64,000 bases of DNA from assembly GCF_033239625.1 (NCBI RefSeq), contig NZ_BTCK01000024.1:30683-94682 (forward strand). Direction: 5' to 3'. The DNA is from Paenibacillus_T sp033239625. Lineage in GTDB: Bacteria > Bacillota > Bacilli > Paenibacillales > Paenibacillaceae. The first letter of the stretch is position 1. Each line of letters begins with the position of its first letter. The position numbers were made by a program, and so were the translations under genes. This document shows, piece by piece, positions 42,894 to 52,102 of the stretch. The notes under the pieces were generated by a model. The model saw nothing but the letters and a program-made list of their open reading frames with translations, was not told where the DNA came from and searched no databases.

Positions 42894-44261
42894 TTACCAG
42901 CCTTGAATGCCTAATTGCTTCGCTTGTTTCTCAACGTCCTTGTCATACGCCTTCGCGTTGTCTTCAGCCGACTTCATGCCGGAGCCGACTTCAACCGTCA
43001 GCTGCGGCAGGTTCGGTCCCTTCAGCGGGGACAAGAACTCGAGCGCCGGTGCATTGTTCCCGTTATCGAAGTAAGGCATCATCTCTTTCACGCCTGCGTA
43101 AGCATCGTCTGGCAGCGTTGCGCCTTTGATGACATAAGGGCCTTCCGGCTTCGCCTTCGTTGCTTGAAGCGCCATGCCTTCCGGCGATGCGAAGAAGTTG
43201 AGCCATTTCTTCGCTGCTTCTACGTTCTTGCCGTCTTTGTAGATCGAGATTGCGGCAGGCATCCATACCGTCAGAGCTGTTTTGTCCGCGCTGTCAGCAG
43301 GCTGAGCGAATACGCCGATGTTGTCGATCGCGTCAGGGTATGTCGCGAAGATGTTGGACAATGCGAACGTCAGCATCGGATATTGAGCGCCTGTGCCGTC
43401 AACGAGCATCTTCAGCGCTTGGTCGTACGTCGTCGAGAGGTAATCCTTGTTCATGTAAGGCGTCATTTCGCTGAGCTTCTGGAAGCTGCGCAGCGCTGCC
43501 GGCGTGTCCGCGAATTTGGCCTTATTGTTCGTAAAATCTTCCGCGAACGTAGGTGCATCCGCTTGCACGTTCGCGTAGTCAGCGAGCACGATCAGCTGGG
43601 ACGTCCAGCTGTCCTTGTAGGAGCCGATGACCGCTGTTTTGCCTGCTGCCTTGATCTTCTCGTTGTTCGCCTTCAGCTCATCCCACGTCTTCGGTACGGA
43701 CAAGCCGAGGTCCGCGTACACCTTCTTGTTGTAGAGCCAAGCGCCTGCTTGGGAAGCGCCGCTTGGTGCTGCGTATACCTTGCCGTCTACGCTGACCGTT
43801 GGGAGGAAGGAATCCATTACATTTTGCATGAAAGGCTCATTCGTCAGATCGACGAAATACTTCTCCGGCTGCAAGGCCTTGAACAGCGAGCCGGAGTTAT
43901 AGAAGCTAAGATCGTCCATCTCGCCGGTAGCGAGCTTCGTCTTCACGAGATTATCGCCCTCGCCGCTGCCAGGACGGAGATCGAACTCGGTCTTGATGTT
44001 GTAACGCTTCTCGATTTCATCGGCTACTGCCTTAATGCCTTCGGTCGACGTCTGGTTGTCGATCAGCAGCTTCAGCGTAACCGGTTCTGCATAACGTTCA
44101 GAATTCGAATCCGTGGATGCTGTCGTCGACGTATCTGTCGTCGCTGGCGTCTGGCTGGACTCTTTGCTGTCGTCGCTGCTGCTTCCGCAAGCGGATAATG
44201 CTGTCGTAATAAGAAGTGCGCCTGTCAGCGTAAGGATTGTTCTCTTTGTCGATTGAGCCAT
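42894..44261 (-). CDS. Extracellular sugar-binding lipoprotein, family 1
   Basis: 455 residues. Lipobox ALSAC, Ser/Asp/Thr-rich linker to about residue 55, then a type 1 solute-binding fold (VTLKLLIDNQTSTEGIKAVA, KTWDELKANNEKIKAAGKTA, WMPAAISIYKDGKNVEAAKK). AAGGAGGG precedes the ATG by 9 bases. First gene of the importer operon, divergent from the GH78-like glycosidase; together they suggest uptake and cleavage of a plant-derived oligosaccharide, possibly rhamnose-containing (inference). Confidence 0.94.
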   Translation of the reverse strand: MAQSTKRTILTLTGALLITTALSACGSSSDDSKESSQTPATTDTSTTASTDSNSERYAEPVTLKLLIDNQTSTEGIKAVADEIEKRYNIKTEFDLRPGSGEGDNLVKTKLATGEMDDLSFYNSGSLFKALQPEKYFVDLTNEPFMQNVMDSFLPTVSVDGKVYAAPSGASQAGAWLYNKKVYADLGLSVPKTWDELKANNEKIKAAGKTAVIGSYKDSWTSQLIVLADYANVQADAPTFAEDFTNNKAKFADTPAALRSFQKLSEMTPYMNKDYLSTTYDQALKMLVDGTGAQYPMLTFALSNIFATYPDAIDNIGVFAQPADSADKTALTVWMPAAISIYKDGKNVEAAKKWLNFFASPEGMALQATKAKPEGPYVIKGATLPDDAYAGVKEMMPYFDNGNNAPALEFLSPLKGPNLPQLTVEVGSGMKSAEDNAKAYDKDVEKQAKQLGIQGW

Positions 44262-44650
44262 TGATTGAAACCCTCCTTGTGATGTTCGAGCGTAATCAAA
44301 TCGTATGGAAAGCGTCTAGTCGTCTGGAATCGTCATTAAGTTCGTTTGTAGGGGGTCCGGAGCCCTGTGGACTTCAGTGTAAAGGCTTTCATAACAAACT
44401 GATAAGCGCCGCTTTTTTTGGGGATGTCTGATTTTTTTGGGCTGTTCAATAGCGGTGCGGGGTTTCCGCGGCCGATCCAAAATAATCGTACGTTCCATCC
44501 AAAGATAGCTGACGCCGCTTGACGGGGCATCCAAAAAAAGTGGATATACACCTGAAAAACGAGGCCTTGTGCGCACAAGTGAAAACGCATACAGTCAAAA
44601 AAGAAGCAAAGAAAGAGGATAGAACAGGCCTATAGGAAGGGGATTTCAAC
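44262..44650. other. Divergent promoter region of importer and glycosidase genes
   Basis: 389 bases without a gene. It contains near-repeats of TTTTTTTGGGG (about 44415 and 44435) and AGTGTAAAGGCTTTCATAAC (about 44376), a direct candidate for a regulator site, but I cannot assign an operator with confidence. Confidence 0.4.
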
Positions 44651-46186
44651 ATGTTAATCGATCCACAGCTGGTCCAGAAGGCGGAAGGTTTAATTCCTGA
44701 GTTGATGACATCGCCTGTCGAGCCGAAGGCGGTTATTGAAATAGCAGCAGACGAGAACGCGTTTCAAGGTTGGCGGGTAGATCAAGCGGAGGAGCAGAAC
44801 TGGAAGGAGAAAGCGCTGGGCAAAGGCGATAGCTTCGTGCTGGACTTCGAAGATCATATGGTAGGTTATTTGAGCTTAGTTGTGAAGCCGGTCGGCAGTC
44901 CGCCGGATGCGCCGCTCAAGCTGAAGCTGACCTTCGGCGAGATGCCATGTGAAATCGCCGAACCGTTCGAGAGCTATCAGGGATGGCTCAGCAGCTCGTG
45001 GCTGCAGGAGGAGACGATCTTCGTCGACGTGCTGCCTGCGGAGCTTAAGCTGCCAAGACGCTATACATTCCGATTCCTAAAGGTAGAGGTGCTGGATACG
45101 TCGGTGAAGTATAAGGTATCGTTCCAGGATATTGCGTGCACGACTGTTACTTCCGGCGATGTGAGCAAGGTGAAGCCGCTCCCAAGTGAAGTGTCCGAGG
45201 AATTGGCTCTCATGGATCGAATCGCGATCAAGACGCTGAGGGATTGCATGCAGACGGTGTTCGAGGACGGTCCGAAGCGTGATCGCCGATTGTGGATCGG
45301 GGACCTGCGGCTGCAGGCGCAGGCTAACTATCTGACGTTCAACAACTATGACCTCGTGCGCCGCTGCTTGTACTTGTTTGCCGGTATGCGTCTGCCTGAT
45401 GGTGCGGTAGGCGCGTGCGTCTTCGAGAAGCCGCATGCCCATGTCGATGACACCCGTCTTTACGACTACGCCATTTTCTTCGTATCCTGCTTGTATGATT
45501 ACTATGAAGCTTCGCACGATCGAGATACGCTGCTGGAGCTCTGGCCGATTGCGATGCAGCAGATCGAGATTGGCGTGCAGCGGTTGAATGAGCAGGGGAT
45601 TGTAGCGGACGACGAGACATGGTGGAGCTTCATCGACTGGCATTCGGACTTGAACAAACAAGCGCCGACGCAAGGTGTACTCATCTACTGTCTGAGACAA
45701 GGACTGGAGCTGGCGCGTGTCGTTGGCGAAGCGGAGCAGTACATTGAGGGGCAGATCGAGCGGACGGTCAACGGGGCGATCGAGCAGCTGTGGGACGAGC
45801 AGCAAGGCTTCTTCGTGAGCGGTTCGGATAAGCAGATCTCGTGGGCATCGCAAGTATGGATGGTGCTGGCGGGGGTGCTTCCTGCGGAGCAGAACGCCGC
45901 ACTGCTGGATCGGCTGTTCGAGGCGCCGCCTGCGATCGGCATGACGACGCCTTATATGTACCATCATCTGATCGAGGCGCTGTTCTCCGCGGGTAAGCAG
46001 GAGAATGCCGTCGAGCAGATGAAGGCGTACTGGGGCGAGATGATCAAGGACGGAGCGGACACGTTCTGGGAACTGTATAACCCGGAGGACAAGAAGCTGT
46101 CGCCTTACGGCAGCAACCTGATCAACAGCTACTGCCACGCATGGAGCTGCACGCCGACTTATTTCATAAGGAAGTATTTGATCTAG
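44651..46186 (+). CDS. GH78-like alpha-L-rhamnosidase-type six-hairpin glycosidase
   Basis: 511 residues, cytoplasmic. Residues 1-180 form a beta domain; the (alpha/alpha)6 barrel starts at about 185 and contains the GH78 signature EDGPKRDRRLWIGD (205-218), WSFIDWHSD near 325 and the late WELYNPEDKKLSPYG and NSYCHAWSCTPTYF segments. It is shorter than classical GH78 enzymes (often 900 residues or more), lacking the N-terminal jelly-roll modules, so it fits the compact family of related six-hairpin glycosidases. Divergent from the importer operon and convergent with an AraC gene. Confidence 0.85.
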   Translation: MLIDPQLVQKAEGLIPELMTSPVEPKAVIEIAADENAFQGWRVDQAEEQNWKEKALGKGDSFVLDFEDHMVGYLSLVVKPVGSPPDAPLKLKLTFGEMPCEIAEPFESYQGWLSSSWLQEETIFVDVLPAELKLPRRYTFRFLKVEVLDTSVKYKVSFQDIACTTVTSGDVSKVKPLPSEVSEELALMDRIAIKTLRDCMQTVFEDGPKRDRRLWIGDLRLQAQANYLTFNNYDLVRRCLYLFAGMRLPDGAVGACVFEKPHAHVDDTRLYDYAIFFVSCLYDYYEASHDRDTLLELWPIAMQQIEIGVQRLNEQGIVADDETWWSFIDWHSDLNKQAPTQGVLIYCLRQGLELARVVGEAEQYIEGQIERTVNGAIEQLWDEQQGFFVSGSDKQISWASQVWMVLAGVLPAEQNAALLDRLFEAPPAIGMTTPYMYHHLIEALFSAGKQENAVEQMKAYWGEMIKDGADTFWELYNPEDKKLSPYGSNLINSYCHAWSCTPTYFIRKYLI

Positions 46187-46224
46187 TGGGGACGCGTACG
46201 TTCCATGGCACCGGCCGAACTTAC

Positions 46225-46258
46225 GGCACGTAGGTGCATAAATGCACCTATGTACACT
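46225..46258. repeat. Single TAGGTGCA hairpin related to the 51-bp array
   Basis: TAGGTGCA, loop TAAA, TGCACCTA. The same GGTGCA...TGCACC hairpin recurs every 51 bases at 63459-64000. Confidence 0.55.
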
Positions 46259-46270
46259 TAGTGTTAAATA

Positions 46271-46322
46271 CAAGGAGCCGCCTCTACGTCATCGACATGA
46301 CGGTTGAGGCGGCTCCTTTTTT
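46271..46322. terminator. Bidirectional terminator between GH78-like and AraC genes
   Basis: AGGAGCCGCCTC / GAGGCGGCTCCT outer stem with an inner CGTCAT / ATGACG stem, flanked by T-run on the plus side and an A-run-like side on the other. Confidence 0.88.
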
Positions 46323-46335
46323 GCACATATGCCAC

Positions 46336-47181
46336 TTACTCCGACTTCCCATCCCTCGGTGATTTTCCCGTCAGCTTGCGGTACGAGCGGTAGAAGTTCG
46401 AGTAGCTGTTGAAGCCGGCCAGGAAACACGCCTTGGTCATCGGATAGCCCTGGCGCATGAACTCGTCCGCTTTATGAACACGTTTGTACGTAATGTATTG
46501 GTTGATGGAGAACCCCGTCGCTTCTCGAAAAATACGGCACAGATGGTACTTGGTCACGTAGAAGCGATGCGACAGCTCGTCCAGTGCGAGCGGCTGATCC
46601 AGATGATCATTAATATAAGCGATGACGTCATGAATCTTCGTCGTCTGCGGTGTGGGCGCGGTCAGCTCGATCCCGTTCTCGGCAAGGCTGTTCATCGTGT
46701 GGAGCATCTGAACGATGACGCATTTGGCGACGAATTCGTTCTCCGCACTTGGCTGCTTCAGCAAGTCCATCAGCTTGTGCATCAGATCGAGCAGGCCGCT
46801 GCTGCGGACTTGATCGGCTGGAATCTGATTGTTCTGTCCGAGCTTGCGGTATTTGATCGAACGGAACAGGTCTACGCCGCTAAGCAGTATGGGAGGCATA
46901 ATGCTCTCGTTGAAGCTGAGGACGATACGTTCGTAGGGCAGATTCTCGTCGATGTTGAGCGCATGCAGCTCGTTATGATTCATCATCAGAATGGAGTAGG
47001 GTTCCAGGTCATAAAGGCTGCCCTCGATCGTGAAGCTCCCTGCACCGCTGACGAACATATAGATCTCATAGCCCTGCTCATAATGCAGGAAGAAGTGCTG
47101 CAGATTCGGCCGCTCGTCTCTCGTATGATGCAGCCGGAACGACTGATCCTTCGCATGATAATGGAAACCCAACTGGATCAT
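46336..47181 (-). CDS. AraC-family transcriptional regulator
   Basis: 281 residues if translation begins at ATG 47181; AAGGAG touches that ATG, so the real start may lie upstream (frame open to TTG 47235). Cupin-type sensor at about 30-90 (FLHYEQGYEIYMFVSGAGSF, DLEPYSILMMNHNELHAL) and double helix-turn-helix in the last 100 residues (LDELSHRFYVTKYHLCRIFR, FNSYSNFYRSYRKLTGKSP). It is divergent from the TIM-barrel/dehydrogenase operon at 47291, its likely target along with the GH78-like and importer genes. Confidence 0.88.
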   Translation of the reverse strand: MIQLGFHYHAKDQSFRLHHTRDERPNLQHFFLHYEQGYEIYMFVSGAGSFTIEGSLYDLEPYSILMMNHNELHALNIDENLPYERIVLSFNESIMPPILLSGVDLFRSIKYRKLGQNNQIPADQVRSSGLLDLMHKLMDLLKQPSAENEFVAKCVIVQMLHTMNSLAENGIELTAPTPQTTKIHDVIAYINDHLDQPLALDELSHRFYVTKYHLCRIFREATGFSINQYITYKRVHKADEFMRQGYPMTKACFLAGFNSYSNFYRSYRKLTGKSPRDGKSE

Positions 47182-47290
47182 CTCCTTGTTCCAAACATAC
47201 AGCAAGATATGCAAACTAACAAGCACAATAGGCAAGGAATATGGACAATATTAATGTTACATTGAGGATGATTCCTACCAAACATAGGCG

Positions 47291-48148
47291 GTGTTGGATT
47301 TGTCCCAATTTATTCTATCGGGCTTCGCAGATGAGATTGATGCAGATTTCGGAACGCAGTTGAATGGACTTCAAGAGCTGGGGATTGGTCACATCGAAAT
47401 ACGTGGTGTGAATGGCAGCAATATCTCCACGTTGTCGGCAGCGCAGATTGCAGAGGTGAAACGCCAGCTGGAGTCATCCGGCATCCGAGTTTCTTCGATC
47501 GGTTCACCCGTTGGCAAAATACAAATCACAGACGACTTCAACCCGCACCTTGATATGTTCAAGCGGATTATGGACACGGCGCATACGCTTCATAGTCCTT
47601 ACATCAGAGTGTTCAGCTTCTATATCCCTGAAGGTCAGGATGCGGCTCAGTATCGGAATGAAGTCATCGATCGAATGGGTGCCATCGTGGAAACGGCGAA
47701 GGGCAGCGGCGTTATGCTCGTTCATGAGAACGAGAAGCATATCTACGGCGACACAGCGGAGCGCTGTCTCGACCTGATGACGACGCTGAAGGCGGATCAC
47801 TGGGCGAGCGCGTTCGATCCCGCCAACTTTATTCAATGCGATGTTGAAGTATTCCCGAAGGCTTTCGAACTGTTGAAGCCTTATATCAAATATGTACACA
47901 TCAAGGACGCGCAGGCGGATGGTCAAGTGGTGCCAGCTGGCTATGGGACGGGTAGAGTAGAGGACGTTCTTCGCACTTTGAAGGCGGATGGCTATGAAGG
48001 CTTCCTGTCGCTGGAGCCGCATCTGGGCAGCTTCAAAGGTCTCGCTCAGCTCGAGCATACCGATTGGGTTGACTCGCTGGAGCAGGGCGGTCTGCATACA
48101 TTCCGCGTTGCGCACCGCGCATTGCAAGCGATTTTGAATCGAATTTAA
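47291..48148 (+). CDS. TIM-barrel sugar isomerase/epimerase
   Basis: 285 residues from GTG 47291 (TTG 47294 is equally possible; the ribosome site is weak). AP-endonuclease-2/xylose-isomerase-like barrel with the acidic metal residues in LVHENEKHIYG, SAFDPANFIQC, YVHIKDAQADG and LSLEPHLGSF. These enzymes isomerise or epimerise keto sugars and sugar acids or act with Gfo/Idh/MocA oxidoreductases in inositol or 3-keto-sugar metabolism. The dehydrogenase gene follows by 17 bases. Confidence 0.93.
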   Translation: MLDLSQFILSGFADEIDADFGTQLNGLQELGIGHIEIRGVNGSNISTLSAAQIAEVKRQLESSGIRVSSIGSPVGKIQITDDFNPHLDMFKRIMDTAHTLHSPYIRVFSFYIPEGQDAAQYRNEVIDRMGAIVETAKGSGVMLVHENEKHIYGDTAERCLDLMTTLKADHWASAFDPANFIQCDVEVFPKAFELLKPYIKYVHIKDAQADGQVVPAGYGTGRVEDVLRTLKADGYEGFLSLEPHLGSFKGLAQLEHTDWVDSLEQGGLHTFRVAHRALQAILNRI

Positions 48149-48165
48149 GGGAGGCTTAACGCGAG

Positions 48166-49326
48166 ATGGAACAAGTGAGAATGGGGATTATCGGTCTGGG
48201 CAATATGGGTTCGGCGCATGCAGTGAATATTTTTGACGGCAAAATTCCAGGCATGGTGCTTGGCGCGGTATGCGATGTGGTCGAGGCACGCAGAACGTGG
48301 GCTAGTGAGAAGCTAACTGGCGTCGCGGTTTTCGATAGCGTGGACGCGATGTATAAGAGCGGTCTGATCGATGCGGTTCTTATCGCGGGCCTCCATTATG
48401 ATCATCCATCGCAGGCGATTGACGCATTCGCGCACGGGCTGCATGTGCTGGTGGAGAAGCCGGCGGGCGTCTACACGAAGCAGGTGCTGGAGATGAACGA
48501 AGCGGCAGCGAAGTCGGATAAGATCTTCGGCATCATGTACAATCAGCGCACGAATCCGGTCTACCAGAAAGTTCGCGAGCTTGTACAGAGCGGAGAGCTG
48601 GGCGCTATTAAGCGAGTGGTCTGGGTCGTCACCGACTGGTATCGTCCGCAGGCGTATCATGACTCGGGCTCTTGGCGTTCGACGTGGAAAGGCGAGGGCG
48701 GCGGTACGCTCATCAACCAGAACCCGCACAACCTCGACCTGCTGCAGTGGATTCTCGGCATGCCGACGCGCATCCGTTCGTTCTGCAGCTTCGGCAAGTA
48801 TTACAACATTGAGGTGGAGGACGACGTAACCGCTTACCTCGAATACGCGAACGGCGCGACTGGCGTCTACATCACGTCGACCGGCGAAGCGCCGGGTACG
48901 AATCGTCTCGAGATCTCGGGCGATATGGGCAAGCTGACCGTTGAGCACAATAAGCTGACGTTCCTGCGCAACCGCATCTCGGAGCGGGAGCATAACCGCG
49001 TGAATACGCAGCTGTTCGCCAAGCCGGAGAGCTGGCAGTGCGATATTCCGGTGTCGTCCAGCGGCGGAGAGCAGCATAATGGGATTTTGAAAAATTTCAC
49101 GCAATCCGTGTTGAACGGTACGCCGCTGCTCGCACCAGGTGAAGAAGGCATCAACGGGTTATTGATTTCAAACGCCATTCATTACTCGTCCTGGATTGAC
49201 GGCTGGGCCGATCTGGACCAGTTCAACCATGACCATTTCTACGAGCTGCTGCAGGAGCGCATCAACGCTTCGACGGTGGATAAGCAGGTAGTGTCGAAGG
49301 TCGCCGACCTGGCGGGCTCGCACTAG
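48166..49326 (+). CDS. Gfo/Idh/MocA-family oxidoreductase
   Basis: 386 residues. Rossmann motif GLGNMGSAH at the start, EKPAG near residue 102, and a catalytic stretch GGTLINQNPHNLDLLQWILG near 185. AAGGGAGG precedes ATG. It is in one operon with the TIM-barrel isomerase; such pairs often oxidise a sugar at C3 and then process the keto product (inference from the family). Followed by a strong terminator. Confidence 0.94.
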   Translation: MEQVRMGIIGLGNMGSAHAVNIFDGKIPGMVLGAVCDVVEARRTWASEKLTGVAVFDSVDAMYKSGLIDAVLIAGLHYDHPSQAIDAFAHGLHVLVEKPAGVYTKQVLEMNEAAAKSDKIFGIMYNQRTNPVYQKVRELVQSGELGAIKRVVWVVTDWYRPQAYHDSGSWRSTWKGEGGGTLINQNPHNLDLLQWILGMPTRIRSFCSFGKYYNIEVEDDVTAYLEYANGATGVYITSTGEAPGTNRLEISGDMGKLTVEHNKLTFLRNRISEREHNRVNTQLFAKPESWQCDIPVSSSGGEQHNGILKNFTQSVLNGTPLLAPGEEGINGLLISNAIHYSSWIDGWADLDQFNHDHFYELLQERINASTVDKQVVSKVADLAGSH

Positions 49327-49388
49327 GATTTAGTGAGGAAGGACTGCTGAGGGCTTCCTTGTAAGGACAATAACTTTATCTTATTAGT

Positions 49389-49415
49389 GGCCGCATATAT
49401 CATGCGGCCTTTTTC
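49389..49415 (+). terminator. Rho-independent terminator after isomerase/dehydrogenase operon
   Basis: GGCCGCAT / ATGCGGCC stem and TTTTT. Confidence 0.92.
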
Positions 49416-49475
49416 GTTTTGAGATTAACGTTCGCAACTATTTCATTTCAATTTCGAGCTACAGGAATATTCGAA

Positions 49476-49505
49476 GCTGAGATTTGCTAACAGGCAGAAG
49501 AGTTG
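49476..49505 (+). repeat. Intergenic repeat right-end word
   Basis: GCTAACAGGCAGAAGAGTTG resembles the right end of the repeat family (GCTAACGGGCAGGATAG). A single fragment. Confidence 0.4.
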
Positions 49506-49547
49506 AATGGAAGTCTACGTATAGGCTCAGTTGGAAGCATTGCAAAA

Positions 49548-49592
49548 AGCAGGGGACAGACTGCCTTGGCAGCTGCCCCCTGTTTCTTGACC
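49548..49592 (-). terminator. Terminator of SDR gene
   Basis: On the minus strand, CAGGGGGCAG ... CTGTCCCCTG stem followed by CTTTTTG. Confidence 0.7.
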
Positions 49593-49609
49593 TTCTGCTA
49601 AGTCCCAAT

Positions 49610-50449
49610 CTAACGGCGGCTTATCGGCGTTCCTTGCGCTCCGTTCGAAACAGCTTCCCATGTCTCCCAAGTGGCTAGACGATCAGCATAGACTCCGCGC
49701 ACCAAAGGCAAGACCCCTGCGCCGACCGCAAATCGCAGAGGTGGGTCCTCGGCGTCTATGATTTGAAGAATCGCTTCGGCCGTCGCATTCGGATCGCCTC
49801 GTTCTTCTGTCGATAAACGAACGGACACCCGATTTCGAAGTTCAGTGTATACTTCCAATCCCTGTGATGTTTTCATGGACAGGGGGCTTCCAAAATCTGT
49901 TGCAAAGGCGCCCGGCTCGAGCAACGTAACCTTAATGCCGAAGTCTTTGACTTCTTGAGCGAGGCTATCGTGCAGTGCTTCTACTGCCCATTTGGAAGCG
50001 CAGTAGAAGCCGATGAGCGGTGCCGCAACAATCCCCATGGCGCTTGAAACGCCGAGAATGTGCCCGCTGCCCTGTAGTCGAAGCAGAGGCAGGGCAGCTT
50101 GGATGACACGAAGCGTACCAAAGTAATTGGCGTCAAATAGTTCGCGGACGTCGGATTCGTCAGCCTCCTCAGTCGTGCCAACCAGTGTGTAACCGGCATT
50201 GTTCAGGACAACGTCCAGTCTGCCGAAATGCGCATGAGCCTGTTGAACAACATGCTCGACCTGCCGGGGATCTGTTACATCGAGCTTTAAGGGGAGAACA
50301 GCGTCTCCAAAACGTTCCTTAAGTTCAGCGATGCTTTCCGGTGTGCGAGCGGTCGCGGCAACCTTATCCCCGCGAGAAAGAGCGGCCTCCGCCCAAATGC
50401 GCCCTAATCCGCGAGAGGCTCCTGTAATGAACCAGACTTTGTTTTCCAT
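49610..50449 (-). CDS. Short-chain dehydrogenase/reductase
   Basis: 279 residues from ATG 50449, 5 bases after GGAGGAGG. Classical SDR: TGASRGLGR cofactor motif at residues 9-17, NNAG near 85, catalytic Ser in GVSSAMG, and YCASK near 153-157 (Tyr and Lys). NAD(P)-dependent alcohol/ketone oxidoreductase with unknown substrate. Divergent from a LysR gene at 50612, its probable regulator. Confidence 0.94.
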   Translation of the reverse strand: MENKVWFITGASRGLGRIWAEAALSRGDKVAATARTPESIAELKERFGDAVLPLKLDVTDPRQVEHVVQQAHAHFGRLDVVLNNAGYTLVGTTEEADESDVRELFDANYFGTLRVIQAALPLLRLQGSGHILGVSSAMGIVAAPLIGFYCASKWAVEALHDSLAQEVKDFGIKVTLLEPGAFATDFGSPLSMKTSQGLEVYTELRNRVSVRLSTEERGDPNATAEAILQIIDAEDPPLRFAVGAGVLPLVRGVYADRLATWETWEAVSNGAQGTPISRR

Positions 50450-50611
50450 CGTATCCTCCTCCAATACAGTTCCTGTGTGTCGTTTTTTTAAAGCCTCTGT
50501 TGTCTCTTTCGTTCTTCTCTAATGTTACGGCTTAGCAGCTTGATACGGAATTTCAAATAAGTTAGCATGGTATTAACTAATGGTTTATGCAAAAGGAGGG
50601 GGCCTTCCTGA

Positions 50612-51520
50612 ATGATTGAGCAACTGAAGACGTTTGTTCAAGTGACGGAGTCCGGAAGCTTCTCTAAGGCAGCCGAAAAGCTTTTTATTTCATCAACCGC
50701 TGTGATGAAGCAAATGAATTTATTGGAAAAGCAAACCGGAGTCCCGCTTTTTATTCGTACCAACCACGGTGTCAGGCTCACAAAGGCAGGAACAGCTTTT
50801 ATTAAAGATGCGGAATTTATGCTGCAGTATTTTCAAGAATCCCTTGTCCGCATTCATCAGTCCGCACAGGTGAACCGGCATATTATTCGGGTGGGTACTT
50901 CTATGCTTAACCCCTGTAACATTTTGATTGATTTGTGGAATGGAATTAGCGATCTATACCCTCAATTCGGAATAAACATCGTTCATTTCGAAGATGACGC
51001 ACATACACTCCCAACCACTTACCGCATGATTGGCCAAGCGCTCGATATCATTGCGGGGCCATTTCTTACAGATAACTTGAAGGATTACTACCGTGTGCTT
51101 GAACTGGGGAGTTACCGCGTTTGCTTTGCCGTGTCTCGGCAGCATAGGCTGGCTTCAAGAAAAACACTTTGTGTCAAAGATTTGTATGGGGAAAGATTGG
51201 CTGTAGTGAATGGAGGGAATAGTGCCGTCATTCATGACATACGTGATTTCCTGAAAATGACACATCCTCAAATACAAATAAAGGATGTTCCGCGTCTCTA
51301 TGATCTTGATGTGTTTAATCGCTGCGAGGAAAGCAATACGGTTATGTTAACATTGGAGGCGTGGGCAGATATTCATCCATCCTTGGTGACGATCCCTAGT
51401 GATTTAGATTTCGCAGTTCCATATGGTTTAATATATCCATTACATCCATCCAAGGAAGTTGGTCAATTCTTAGAAATCATAAAAGAAATGCAAGGTAATG
51501 TTTTACCTAAGGTGGAGTAA
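50612..51520 (+). CDS. LysR-family transcriptional regulator
   Basis: 302 residues. N-terminal winged HTH (LKTFVQVTESGSFSKAAEKL, FISSTAVMKQMNLLEKQTGV) and a periplasmic-binding-like effector domain (about 90-295). GGAGGGGG precedes ATG. It is divergent from the SDR gene, the classical LysR arrangement; effector unknown. Confidence 0.94.
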   Translation: MIEQLKTFVQVTESGSFSKAAEKLFISSTAVMKQMNLLEKQTGVPLFIRTNHGVRLTKAGTAFIKDAEFMLQYFQESLVRIHQSAQVNRHIIRVGTSMLNPCNILIDLWNGISDLYPQFGINIVHFEDDAHTLPTTYRMIGQALDIIAGPFLTDNLKDYYRVLELGSYRVCFAVSRQHRLASRKTLCVKDLYGERLAVVNGGNSAVIHDIRDFLKMTHPQIQIKDVPRLYDLDVFNRCEESNTVMLTLEAWADIHPSLVTIPSDLDFAVPYGLIYPLHPSKEVGQFLEIIKEMQGNVLPKVE

Positions 51521-51635
51521 TGTCGAGGCGCATTGTGTAAACGGGTAACGATAGTTGAACAACGTCATGAACGTAGCCGACAATAAGTCTTCGGTCGTTT
51601 AACCCGACACTAACTTAGTAAACGGAGAAAAGCTT

Positions 51636-52016
51636 ATGATAAAAAATTTAGACCATCTTGTCCTAACAGTAGAAAGTATTGAAAAGACCATTCGATTCTA
51701 TACAACCGTTCTTGGAATGAAAGAAGAGACCTTTGGAAATGGTCGTAAAGCTTTGTTGTTCGGGAATCAAAAAATAAATCTGCATGAAGCCGGAAATGAA
51801 TTTGAACCTAAAGCTCGATCTCCTTTGCCTGGCTCTGCTGATTTATGCTTTATAACAGAATTAAGTATGGAAGACGTAATAAAACGATTACGTAATGAAG
51901 GTATAATCATTGAAGAGGGTCCAGTAAATCGTACAGGGGCACTTGGGCCGATAGTATCTGTATATGTTCGTGATCCGGATGACAATCTGATTGAACTGTC
52001 GCAGTATCTTAGTTAA
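51636..52016 (+). CDS. VOC-family protein (glyoxalase-like)
   Basis: 126 residues, one complete VOC module: LDHLVLTVESIEKTIRFYT at the start (His7 a metal ligand) and VYVRDPDDNLIELSQY at the end (Glu ligand). A middle His ligand at NLHEAG is plausible. Similar to small dioxygenase-like VOC proteins annotated as virulence- or biphenyl-type; substrate unknown. AAACGGAG ribosome site. Confidence 0.9.
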   Translation: MIKNLDHLVLTVESIEKTIRFYTTVLGMKEETFGNGRKALLFGNQKINLHEAGNEFEPKARSPLPGSADLCFITELSMEDVIKRLRNEGIIIEEGPVNRTGALGPIVSVYVRDPDDNLIELSQYLS

Positions 52017-52040
52017 AGGTAACAGAGCCACTGGGTAAAA

Positions 52041-52095
52041 AAGAGGCTGTCTCCAGCGGCATTGTATCCATGCTGCTGGGACAGCTTCTTCGTTC
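52041..52095. terminator. Bidirectional terminator between VOC and MEKHLA genes
   Basis: AAGAGGCTGTC...CCAGC and GCTGG..GACAGCTTCTT form a long stem; convergent genes lie on both sides. Confidence 0.8.
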
Positions 52096-52102
52096 ATCTC
52101 AT

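Noticed and set aside
42915..44198. Long open frame (427 codons) opposite the sugar-binding lipoprotein gene
   Set aside because: Shadow of a GC-biased real gene: Arg/Leu/His-rich composition, no ribosome site, and the minus-strand gene has a clear lipobox and fold.
45077..46273. 398-codon frame opposite the GH78-like gene
   Set aside because: Composition typical of an antisense shadow, and it crosses the terminator region.
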